From Hyperoodon ampullatus (Eukaryota > Chordata > Mammalia > Artiodactyla > Ziphiidae): a stretch of DNA of 64,000 nucleotides. Positions 54,301-64,000 of the stretch are shown piece by piece (within the stretch, counting starts at the first letter, position 1; the number at the start of each line of letters is the position of its first letter). Where the stretch lies: the NCBI GenBank assembly GCA_949752795.1, contig CATKHW010000008.1:124001-188000 (forward strand). The letters run 5' to 3'. The translations under genes and the position numbers were made by a program. The notes under the pieces were generated by a model. It ran no database searches. It saw nothing but the letters and a program-made list of their open reading frames with translations, and was not told where the DNA came from.

Positions 54301-57300
54301 CATGAGCCCTGTCAACACAATGCTCCATGAATCCAGTCATCACAATGCTTCATGACCTTTGAAATCACAATGGTCCATGCCCTCATTTTCACAATGCTCT
54401 GTGACATTTGTCACCACAGTGCTCCATGAAATTTTCAACATAATGGTCTGGGACCGTAGTCATCACAATGCTCCAAGCCTTTCTCAGTACAATGTTCCAT
54501 GACCATTGTCATCACAATGCTCCATGCCCTTGTCAGCACAGTGCACCATGACACTTGGCAACACAAGGCTCCAAGCCCTTGACATCACAAACTCCATTAC
54601 CTTTATCATCACAAACCTCCATGACACTTAGCATCACAATGATCCATGGCATTGTCATCACAATGGGCCATGACTTCTGTCTTCCAAATGCTCCCAGACA
54701 CCTGTCTTCAAATACTGCATGACTTTGTCATCACAATGCTCCATGCCCTTGTCATCACAATGTGCCATTCCCACTGTCATCGCAATAATCCATGAAACAT
54801 GTAAGACCAATGTTCCATGCTCCTGTCATCACAATGCTCCATGCCCCTGTCATCACAATGCTCCATGCCCTTGTCATCACATTGCTCCATGACCCGTCAT
54901 CACAATGCTCCGTGACTCCTGTCATCACAATGCTTCATGACCATTCTCATCAAAAGGGTCCATGCCCTCATCATCACAAGTCTCTGTGCCATTTGTCACC
55001 ACAATGCTCCATGAACTTTTCATCACAATTCTCCATGAACCTTGTCATCACAATGCTCCATGTGCTTATCAGCACAATGCTGCATGACCCGTGTCATCAC
55101 AATGCACCATGTACTTGTCATCACAATGCTCCACATCCTCGTCATCACAGTGCTCCATAAAAGTTGTCATCACAGTGCTCCATGCACTTCTCATCAAAAT
55201 GCTCTCTCACCACTGATATCAAAATGTTCCATCACTAGTCATCCCAGTACTCCATCACCCCTGTCATCACAATGTTCCATTACCCCTGTCATCAAAATGC
55301 TACATGCACTTATCATCACAATGTTCGATGACCCCTGACATCACAATGTTCCATAACCCCTGTCATCAAAATGCTCCATGACCCTTTTCATCACACTGCT
55401 CCATGATCCCGGACATCACAATATTCTATAACCCCTCTAATCAAAATGTTCCATGACCCTTTTCATCAAATTTCTCCATGACCCTGTCATCACAATGTTC
55501 CCTGCCCTTCTAATCACAATGCTCCATGCCCTTGTCATCACAAAGTTCCATAACCTTTGGCATCACAATGCTCAATGCCATTGTCATCACAATGCTCTAT
55601 GAACCCTCTCATCAAATTGCTCCATGAACATGTCATCACAAAGCTCCATGACGCTTGTGATACCAATGTTCGATGCCCTTCTCATCACAATGCTCCATGC
55701 GCTTGTCATTACAATCCTCCATGACCCATGTAACACAGTGTTCCGTGACCATGTCATCACAATGCTCCATGCCCACTCTCATCACAATAATCCTTGAAAC
55801 TCTTCAGACCAATGCTGATGCCCTTGTCATCACAATGCTCCATTACCCCTGTCATAACAATGCTCCATGACACCTGCCATCACAAGGTTCCACGGCATTG
55901 TCATCTCAAGACTCCATGACCCTTGTGATCACAATGCTCCAAGACCCTGTAATCACAATGCTCCATGCACTTGTCATCACAAAGCTCCATGGCGCATGTC
56001 ATCAGAATGCTCCATGGCCTTCTCATTCACAATGCTCCATCCCCTTGTCATCACAATGCTACAAGACACCTGTAATCACAATGCTCCATGAACCCTGTCA
56101 TCACAATGCACCATGCCCATCATCATAATACTTCATGCTTTTGTCATCACAATGAAATCAAAATGCTACATGACCTCTGTCATCACAATGCTCCAAACCC
56201 TTGTGATCACAATGTTCCATAACACTTGTCATCACAATGCCCCATGACGCTCCTCATCACAGTTATCCATGGTTTTCTCATCACAATGCTCCATGAACTT
56301 TGTTAAAGCAATGCTCAATACACTTGTCATCACAATGCTCCCAGACACTTTTCATCAGTATGCACCTTGAACCCTGTCATGACAAGGCTCCATGTCATTT
56401 TCATCACAATGCTCCAAGACCCCTGTAATCACAATGCTCCTTGCCCTTATCATCACAAACCTCCATGACGCATGTCATCAGAATGCACTATGGCCTTCTC
56501 ATCACAATTCTCCATGCCCCTGTTATCACAATGCTCCAAGAACCCTGTCATCACAATACTCCATGAATATTTTCAGCCTAATTCTCTATGATATTCTCAT
56601 CACAATGCTCCATGACCCCTTTCATCAAAATGCTCCATGCTCCTTGAAATCAGAATGATCCCTGCCCTCTATCATCACAATGCTCCAAACCCTTGTGATC
56701 ACATTGTTCCACAACACTTGTCATTGCAACGCTCCATGATACCTGTCATCATAATACTCCATGCCCGTGTCATCACAATGCTCCATGAACTTTGTCATCA
56801 CAATGCACAATACACTTGTCATCACAATGCTCACTGACACTTGTCGTCAGAATGCTCCTTGAACCCTGTCATGAAGAGCTCCATGCCTTTTCCATCACAA
56901 TGCTCCATGCCCTTTTCATCACAATGCTCCATGACCCCTGTCATCACAATTCTCCATGCACTTTTCATCGCAATGCTCCGTGTCCCCTGTCATAGCAAGC
57001 TCCGTGTGCTTGTCATCAAAATGCTTCACGACGTTGGCATTAAAATTCTCAATGGCCCTTGTCATCACAATGCTCGATGACGCTCGTCAACACAATTATC
57101 CATGGTCTTCTCATCACAGTGCTCCAAGGTCTTGCCATCACAATGCTCCATGACACTTCTCATCACAATGTTACATGCTCTTGTCATCACAATTCTCCAT
57201 GCACTTGTCATCGCAATGCTCCATGACCCCTGTCATAGCAAGCTCCATGTGCTTTTCATCACAGTGCTTCACGAACTTGTCATCACAATGCTCAATGGCC

Positions 57301-59228
57301 CTTGTCATCACAGTGCTCCATTACCGTTGTCATCACAATCCTCCATGACACTTGGCTTCACAATGCTCCATGCCATTGTCATCACAATGCACCATGACAT
57401 ATGTCATCACAATGCTCCCTGACACCTGTCTTCACAGTACTCATGACCTGGTCATAACAATGCTCCATGCCCTTGTCATCACAATGTGCCATGCCCAATA
57501 TCATCACAATAATCCATGAAACTGGTCAGACCAATGCTCCATGCCCCTATCATCACAATGCTCCATGCCTTTGTCATCACAGTGCTCCGTGACTCCAGTC
57601 ATCACATTGCTTCATGACCTTTGTTATCACAATGGTCCATGCCCTCCTCATCACAGTGCTCTTTGAAATTTGTCACCATAATGCTCCATGAACTTTTCAT
57701 CACAATGCTCTGTGACCCTTGTCATCACAATGCTCCATGCCTTTGTCAGCAGAGTGCTCCATGACCCTTGGCATCACAATGCTCCATGCACTTCTCAGAA
57801 CAATTCTCCATGACCCATGTCATCACAATGTGCCATGCGCTTGTCATCACAATGTTCCACAACCTTATCATCACAATGCTCCATAAACATTGTCATCACA
57901 AAGCTCCATGAACTTCTCATCAAAATGCTCTTTCACCACTGATATCAAAATGTTCCATCACTAGTAATTACAATACTCCCTCACCCCTGTCATGACAATA
58001 TTCCACGGCCTTGTCATCACAAGGCTCATTGACCCTTGTCATCACAATGCTCCAAGACCCCTGTAATCACAATGCTCCATGCCCCTTGTCATCAGTGTGC
58101 TCCATGAGACTTGTCATCACAAGGCTCCATGGTCTTCTCATCACAATGCTCCAGGACCTTGTCATCACAATGCTTCACGACCTCCTCATCAAAATTCTCA
58201 ATGTCCCTTGTCATCATAATATTCCAAGCCCTAATCACAATGCCCATTATCTTTGTCATCACAATCCTCCATGACACTTGGCATCACAGTGCCCCATGCC
58301 ATTGTCATCGCAATGGAACATGACATATGTCATCAAAATGCTCCCTGACACCTGTCTTCACAATACTCCATGACCTTGTCATCACAATGCTCAAGACACT
58401 TGTCATCACAATGCTCAATACACTTGTCATCACAATGCTCCCTGACACTTGTCGTCAGTGTGCTCCTTGAACCCTGACATGACAAGGCTCCATGCATTTT
58501 TCATCACAATGATCCATGCCCTTTTCCTCACAATGCTCCAAGACCCCTGTAATCACAATGCTCCATGCCATTGTCATCACACAGCTTCATGACGAATGTT
58601 TTCAGAATGCTCCATGGCCTTCTCATCACCATGCTCCATGATATTTTCATCAAAATGCTCCATTCCCTTGTCATCAAAATGCCCCATGACCCCTGTCACC
58701 ACAATACTCCATGAACATTTTCAGCCCAATGCTCTATGACCTTCTCATCACCATGCCCCATGAACCCTGTCATCACAATGCTCCATGAACCCTGACAACA
58801 CAATGATCCGGGACTTTTGTCATCAAAATGCTCCATGACCCTTGTCATCACAATGATCCATTCCATTGTCATCACAATGCTCCATTACCCTTGTCATCAC
58901 AATGCTCCAAGCCGTTGTCATCACAATGCTCCATTATATTTGTCATCACATTTCTCCATGAGACTTGGCATCACAATGCTCAATGCCATTGTCATCACAA
59001 TGCACCGTGACATATGTCACCACAATGCTCCCTGACACCTTTCTTCACAATAATCAATGACCTTGTCATCACAATGCTCTATGCGCTAGTTATCACAATG
59101 TGTCATGCCCTCTGTCATCACAATAATCCATGAAACATGTCAGACCAATGCTCCATGCCCCTTTCATCCCAATGCTCCATGCCCTTGTCATCACAATGCT
59201 CCATGACCCCTGTCATCACAATGCTCCA
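51314..59228 (+). repeat. Large duplicated segment S2
   Basis: Partner of S1 (23,130-32,835), about 1.8 kb shorter because it lacks the S1-only extra segment. It contains M3 (54,085-54,905) and C3 (56,680-59,228). Left boundary: units before about 51,314 do not match those before 23,130. Right boundary: after 59,228 S2 continues into M4, whereas S1 continues within C2. Confidence 0.87.
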
Positions 59229-59230
59229 TG
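56680..59230 (+). repeat. Block C3 (truncated)
   Basis: Third C copy. It matches C2 at offsets of 26,394-26,418 and C1 at about 55,775. It shares with C2 the extra CTCAAxACACTTGTCATC unit (first one CTCAAGACACTTG near 58,389). It stops about 1 kb short of the C1/C2 end, replaced by block M4 from 59,228. Confidence 0.85.
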
Positions 59231-59775
59231 ACCCCTGTCATCACAACGCTCCAGGACACCAGAGAACACAATGATCCGGGACACTTGTCATCAAAATGCT
59301 CCATGACATTTGTCATCACTATGATCCATGCCCTTGCCATCACAATGCTCCATGAGCCCTGTCATCACAGTGCTCCATGACTCCAGTCATCACAATGCTT
59401 CATGACCTTTGTCATCACAATGGTCCATTCCCTCGTTTTCGCAAGGCTCTGTGATATTTGTCACCACAATGCTCCATGAAATTTTCATCATAATGGTCTG
59501 TGACCGTTGTCATCACAATGCTCCAAGCCTTTCTCAGTACAATGCTCCATGACCATTGTCATCACAATGCTCCATGCCATTGTCAGCACAGTGCGCCATG
59601 AACCTTGTCATCACAAGGCTCCAAGCCCTTATCATCACAATGCTCCATTACCTTTGTCATCACAAACCTCCATGACACTTGGCATCACAACGCTCCATGG
59701 CATTGTAATCACAATGGGCCATGACTTATGTCTTCAAAATGCTCCCTGACACCTGTCTTCAAATACTGCATGACC
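59228..59775 (+). repeat. Block M4
   Basis: Fourth M copy, starting at CATCACAACGCTCCAGGAC. It is closest in detail to M1 (both have CAGTGCGC units and ACGCTCCATGGCATTG) at an offset of 34,148. It directly follows C3, a junction not seen elsewhere. Confidence 0.8.
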
Positions 59776-62085
59776 TTGTCATCACAATTCTCCATGCCAT
59801 TGTCATCACAATGGACAATGACATATGTCATCACAATGCTCCCTGACACCTGTCTTCACAATACTCCATGATGTTGTCATCACAAGGATCCATGACCCTT
59901 GTCATAACAATGCACCATGCCCATCATTATAATGCTTCATGCTATTGCCAACACAGTGAAATCAAAATGTTCCATGACCTGAGTCATCACAATGCTCCAA
60001 ACATTTGTGATCACGATATTCCATAACACTTGTCATCACAATGCCCCATGATGCTCATCATCACAATTATCAATGGTCTTCTCATCACAATGCTCCGTGA
60101 CTTTGTCACCACAATGCTCAATACTCATGTCATCATAATGGTCCCTGACAGTTGTCGTCAGTATACTCCTTGAACCCTGTCATGACAAGGCTCCATGCCT
60201 TTTTCATCACAATGATCCATGCCGTTTTCATCACAATGCTCCAAGTCCCCGGTATTCACAATGCTCCATGCCCTTGTCTTCACAAAACTCCATGATGAAT
60301 GTCATCGGAATGCTCCATGGGCTTCTCATGACAATGCTCCATGCCCTTGTCATCACAATGCTCCAAGACCCCTGTAATCACAATGCTCCATGCCCCTTTT
60401 CATCAGAATGATCCATGAGACTTGTCATCACAGGGCTCTATGGTCTTCTCATCACAATGCTCCATTACATTTGTCATCACAATCCTCCATGACACTTGGC
60501 ATCACAATGCTCCATGCCGTTGTCATCACAATGGACCACCGCATATGTCACCACAGTGCTCCCTGACACCTGTCTTCACAATACTGTAACACCTGGTCAT
60601 CACAATGCTCCATGCCCTTGTCATCACAAAGCGCCATGCCCACTGTCATCACAATAATCCATAAAACTTGTCAGAGCTATGCTCTATGGCCCTGTCATCA
60701 CAATGCTCCATGCCCTTTTCATCACAATGCTCCATGACCCCTGTCATCACAGTCCTCCTTGACTCCAATCATAACAATGATTCATGACCTTTGTCATCAC
60801 AATGGTCCATGCCCTCTTCATCACAAGTCCCTGTGACCTTTGTCACCACAATGCTCCATGAACTTTTGATCACAATGCTCCGTGACCCTTGTCATCAAAA
60901 TGCTCCATGCCTTCCTCGGCACAATGCTCCATGACCATTTTTATCACAATGCTCCATGTGCTAATTAGCACAATGCTCCATAACTCATGTCATAACAATG
61001 TGTCATGCACTTGTCATCACAATGCTCCACATCCTTGTCATCACAATGCTCCATAAACATTGTCATCACAATGCTCCATAAACTTCTTATCAAAATTCTC
61101 TCTCACCACTGATATCACAATGTTCCATCATTAGTCATCACAATAGTCCCTCACCCCTGTCATCACAATGTTCCATGACCCCAGTCATCACAATGGTACA
61201 TGCCCTTATCATCACAATGTTCAATGACCCCTGACATCACAATGTTCTATAACATCTGTCATCAAAATTCTCCATGACCCATTTCATCAAAATGCTCCAT
61301 GAACCCTGACATCAAAATTTTCCATAACCCCTGTCATCAAAATGTTCGATGACACTTTTCATCAAATTGCTCCATGACCCTGTCATCACAATGCACGCTG
61401 CCCATCTAATCACAATGCACGACGCACTTGTCATCAAAGTGCTCCATGACCTTTGTCATCACAAAGCTCCATGACACTTTGCATCACAATGTTCCATGCC
61501 ATTGTCATCACAATGCTTCATGAAGACTCTCATCACATTGTTCCATGTCCTGGTCATCACAAATCTCCAAGACGCTTGTCATCAAAATGCTTGATGCCCT
61601 TCTCATCACAATGCTCCATGCCCTTGTCATTACAATCCTTCAAGACCCATGTTTCAGAGTGTTCCATGACCTGTCATCACAATGCTCCAAACCCTTGTGA
61701 TCACAATGTTCCATAACACTTGACATCACAATGCTCCATGATGCCTGTCATCACAATACTACATGCCCTTGTCATGACAATGCTCCATGGCCATTTTCAT
61801 CACAATTCTCAACACACTTGTCATCACAATGCTCCCTGACACTTGTTGTCATAATGCTCCTTTAAAACTGTCATGAAAAGGCTCTATGCATTTTTCATCA
61901 CAATGATCCATGTCCTTTTCATCACAATGCTCCATGCCATTGTCATCACAATACTCCACAAGCTTATCATCAGAATGCTCCATGACCCCTGTCATCACAA
62001 TGTTCCATGACCTCTGTCATCACAATGCTCCATGACGCCTGTCATCAGAATGCTCCTTGCCCCTTGTCATTACGGTGCTCCATGA
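59775..62085 (+). repeat. Unassigned repeat stretch
   Basis: General HOR order with a GAAATC-type unit near 59,950, the decayed landmark ATTAGTCATC near 61,131, and a G-like run near 61,800-61,970 (CACAATACTCCACAAGC). Nothing other than repeat was seen. Confidence 0.68.
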
Positions 62086-62460
62086 TGCTCGTCAACACAG
62101 TTATCCATTTTTCTTCTCATCACAGTGCTCCATGGTGTTGCGATCACAATGCTCCATTCCCTGGTCATAACAATGCTCCATGTCCCTTGTCATCACAATT
62201 CTCCACGTTCTTGTCATCACAATGCTCCATGACACTTCTCATCACAATTTTACATGCTCTTGTCATCACAATTCTCCATGCACCTGTCATCGAAATGTCC
62301 CATGACACCTGTCATAGCAAGATCCATGGCTTTGTCATAAAAATGCTTCATACCTTGTCATCAAAATTCTCAATGCCCGTTTTCATCACAATGCTCCATG
62401 ACCCTTGTTATCACAATGCTCCAAGCCCTTGTCATCAAATTGCTCCATTACCTTTGTGAT
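62085..62460 (+). repeat. Block H2
   Basis: Partner of H1 at an offset of about 44,100, with CATAGCAAG near 62,325. Several units are more decayed than in H1 (for example CATACCTTGTCATC lost two bases). Confidence 0.68.
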
Positions 62461-64000
62461 CAAAATCCTCCATGACACTTGGCGTCACAATGCTCCATGC
62501 CCTTTTCATCACAATTCGCCATGCCCACTGTCATCACAATAATCCATAAAACTTGTTACACCAATTTTCCATGCCACTGTCTTCACAATGCTCCATGCCC
62601 TTGTCATCACAAAACTACATGACGCATGTCATCAGAATGCTCCATTGCCTTCTTATCACAATGCTCCATGCCCATGTCATCATAATGCTCCAAAACCACT
62701 TTAATCACAATGCTCCATGCCACTTTTCATCTCAATTCTCCATGAACCCTGTCATCAAAATGCACCATGCCCAACATCATAATGCTTCATGCTATTGTCA
62801 TCACAATGAAATCAAAATGATCCATGACATCTGTCATCACCATGCTCCAAACCCTGGTTATCACAATGTTCCATAACACTTGTCATGACAGCGCCCCATG
62901 ACGCTCGTCATTACAATTATACATGGTTTTCTCATCACAATGCTCCATGACCTTTGTCATCACAATGCTCAATACACTTGTCATCACAATGCTCCATGAC
63001 CCATGTCATCACAATGCTCCATGACCCATCTCATCACAATGCTCGATGACCCTTGTCATCACAATGTTCCAAGCCCTTGTTATCAAAATGCTCCATTACC
63101 TTTGTCATCACAATCTTCCATGACACTTGGTATCACAATGCTCCATGCCATTGTCATCACAATGGACAATGACATATGTCATCACAATGCTCCCTGACAC
63201 CTGTCTTCACAATACTCCATGACCTTGTCATCACAATGTTCCATGCCCTTGTCATCACAATGCTCAATTACCCATGTCATCAAAATGCTCCGTGACTCCA
63301 GTCATCACAATGCTTCATGACTTTTGTCATCACAAAGCTCCATGCCCACTGTCATCACAATAATCCATGAAACTTGTCTGACCAATTGTCCATGCCCCCG
63401 TCACACAAGGCTCTGTGATCTTTGTCACCACAATGCTCCATTAATATTTCATCACAATGCTCTGTGTCCCTTGTCATCACCATGCTCCATGCCTTTGTCA
63501 GCACAATGCTCCATGACACTTGTCATCAAAATGCTCCATGCACTTGTTAGCACAATGCTCCATGACCCCTGCCAACACAATTCTCCGTGACTCCAGTCAT
63601 CACAGTGCTTCATGACCTTTGTCAACACAATGGTCCATGCCCTCTTCACACAAGGTTCTGGGACCTTTGTCATCACAATGCTCCATGCCCACTGTCATCA
63701 CAATAATCCATGAAACTTGTCAGATATATTTTCCATGCCCCTGTCATCACATTGCTCCCTGCCCTTGTCATCAAAATGCTCCATGACCCCTGACATCACA
63801 ATGTTCCATAACCACTGTCACAAAATGCTCCATGACCCATTTCATCACAACGATTCATGACCACTGATATCACAATGTTCCATAACGCCTGCCATCAAAA
63901 TAATCCATGACGTTTTTCATCAAATTGCTCCATGACCCTTTCGTCACAATGCTCCCTGCCATTCTCATCACAATGCACCACGCCCTTGTTATTAAAATGC
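62460..64000 (+). repeat. Right end of window, still in array
   Basis: Contains a GAAATCAAAATG unit near 62,809 and a K-like run near 63,050-63,200. From 63,779 to the end it runs closely parallel to 9,098-9,319 in D2 (offset 54,681), including CAAATTGCTCC and GCACCACGCCC units. The array is not ending here: the last bases are mid-HOR. Confidence 0.78.

Larger units (their letters stand above)
2185..57965 (+). other. HOR landmark ACTAGT, about 20 intact sites
   Basis: The variant unit with CATCACTAGTCAT(C/T)AC creates the palindromic hexamer ACTAGT (SpeI site). Intact copies start at 2185, 6175, 7701, 9008, 10341, 12477, 13687, 20094, 22235, 26922, 28792, 34997, 35094, 37516, 38580, 40495, 48897, 53365, 55234 and 57960. 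Decayed copies lie near 21597, 23188, 31540, 43487, 45256, 51371 and 61131. It is always preceded by the CTCACCAC(TG)ATAT unit and followed by ATACTCCCTCACC-type units, so it marks one fixed point of the HOR. Confidence 0.85.
79..62340 (+). other. HOR landmark CATAGCAAG
   Basis: The variant CTGTCATAGCAAGCTCC is usually followed by CAATGCTTCACGAC and a TCTCAATGG unit. It occurs near 79, 1214, 10943, 17117, 18219, 24407, 26247, 30571, 30814, 36422, 47437, 50549, 52615, 56989, 57232 and 62325, with a decayed copy at 1457. It is rarer than the other two landmarks and absent from D and K blocks, so it marks a different HOR module. Confidence 0.82.
871..62820 (+). other. HOR landmark GAAATCAAAATG
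   Basis: The variant CAATGAAATCAAAATGCTCC, preceded by CATCATAATGCTTCATGC, marks a second fixed HOR point. It occurs near 871, 3596 (variant), 4775 (variant), 6779, 7984, 9661, 10622, 13032, 13972, 15888, 20403, 23938, 27206, 29762, 32976, 34018, 37899 (variant), 38868, 39682, 41472 (variant), 44348, 46180 (variant), 52147, 53649, 56154, 59950 and 62809. That is about one per 2.4 kb on average, with irregular spacing. Positions are approximate to a few bases. Confidence 0.82.
1618..63182. other. Recurrent 14-bp perfect palindrome ATGACATATGTCAT
   Basis: The HOR variant joining a CCATGACATATG linker to the next TCATCAC core produces a perfect 14-bp dyad. Checked examples are at 1,618-1,631, 5,390-5,403, 30,976-30,989, 36,655-36,668, 39,468-39,481, 57,394-57,407 and 63,169-63,182. 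Further copies lie near 2551, 14577, 17327, 18425, 21009, 48329, 50831 and 59819, and shorter or imperfect ones near 3236, 19089, 24592, 26432, 47669 and 52800. It occurs at one fixed HOR phase, followed by GCTCCCTGACACCTGTCTTC. Whether any protein binds it is unknown. Confidence 0.8.
1..64000 (+). repeat. 24/25-bp minisatellite array filling the window
   Basis: Every line of the window can be read as direct copies of one unit: core TCATCACAATGCTCCATG plus a linker, CCCTTG (24-bp class) or ACCCCTG/ACCCTTG (25-bp class). Common variants are CAGTG for CAATG, TTCC for CTCC, AAAATG for ACAATG and TTTTC for TTGTC. The 24-bp consensus holds 9 C, 7 T, 5 A and 3 G, so the plus strand is strongly C-rich and G-poor at 50% GC. 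No inverted unit and no non-repeat insertion were seen. Neither end of the array lies in the window. This type of array is known from eukaryotic heterochromatin; the species and chromosomal location are not recognisable. Confidence is high for the repeat nature and low for any function. Confidence 0.97.

Noticed and set aside
1..64000. CRISPR array
   Set aside because: The repeats are directly abutting 24/25-bp units without unique spacers of comparable length, with no leader and no cas genes, and they extend over tens of kilobases.
1..64000. Telomeric or CENP-B-box-bearing satellite
   Set aside because: No TTAGGG-type tracts and no CENP-B-box-like motif were seen on either strand by eye. 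Centromeric identity is possible but unsupported by sequence alone.
1..64000. tRNA, rRNA or small RNA genes, and transposon ends
   Set aside because: No cloverleaf-like, rRNA-like, long terminal repeat, transposase or poly-A tail signature was seen. All dyads found belong to the satellite unit.

Overview
The whole 64 kb is one uninterrupted, head-to-tail minisatellite/satellite array. I find no protein-coding gene, RNA gene, transposon, CRISPR array or unique-sequence island in it. The basic unit is a conserved 18-nt core, TCATCACAATGCTCCATG, followed by a short linker: CCCTTG gives a 24-bp unit, and ACCCCTG or ACCCTTG gives a 25-bp unit. All units I read point the same way. The array starts before base 1 and continues past base 64000, so its true length is greater than the window.

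An array this long, with nested higher-order structure and no genes, fits eukaryotic heterochromatin (pericentromeric, subtelomeric or sex-chromosome satellite) far better than a prokaryotic or viral genome. The lineage cannot be told from the sequence. No telomeric hexamer tracts or CENP-B-box-like motif were seen.

Layout: individual units have diverged, and distinctive variants recur in a fixed order, giving higher-order repeats (HORs). Three landmark variants mark the HOR phase: CACTAGTCAT, GAAATCAAAATG and CATAGCAAG. Paralogous blocks were traced by their landmark order and constant coordinate offsets. D blocks lie at 6.0, 8.8, 12.3 and 37.3 kb; K sub-blocks at 4.7, 7.9, 13.8, 20.3 and 38.7 kb; E at 10.7 and 36.2 kb; C at 0.9, 30.3 and 56.7 kb; G at 16.1 and 46.4 kb; L at 21.6 and 44.6 kb; M at 25.0, 27.6, 54.1 and 59.2 kb. 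The largest duplication is about 8 to 10 kb: 23.1-32.8 kb matches 51.3-59.2 kb, and a 240-bp sample inside it differs at only 2 positions. Several block pairs are 25-29 kb apart, hinting at a third organisational level.

Length differences between paralogous blocks come out as whole numbers of about 24.5-bp units. Short tandem duplications of 4, 5, 8 and 10 units are visible. Both point to unequal exchange or slippage in unit register, with gene-conversion-like patches on top. The many open reading frames follow from a 24-bp unit being divisible by three and free of stops; they are not treated as genes. Block boundaries are hand-aligned and good to about one unit unless stated otherwise.
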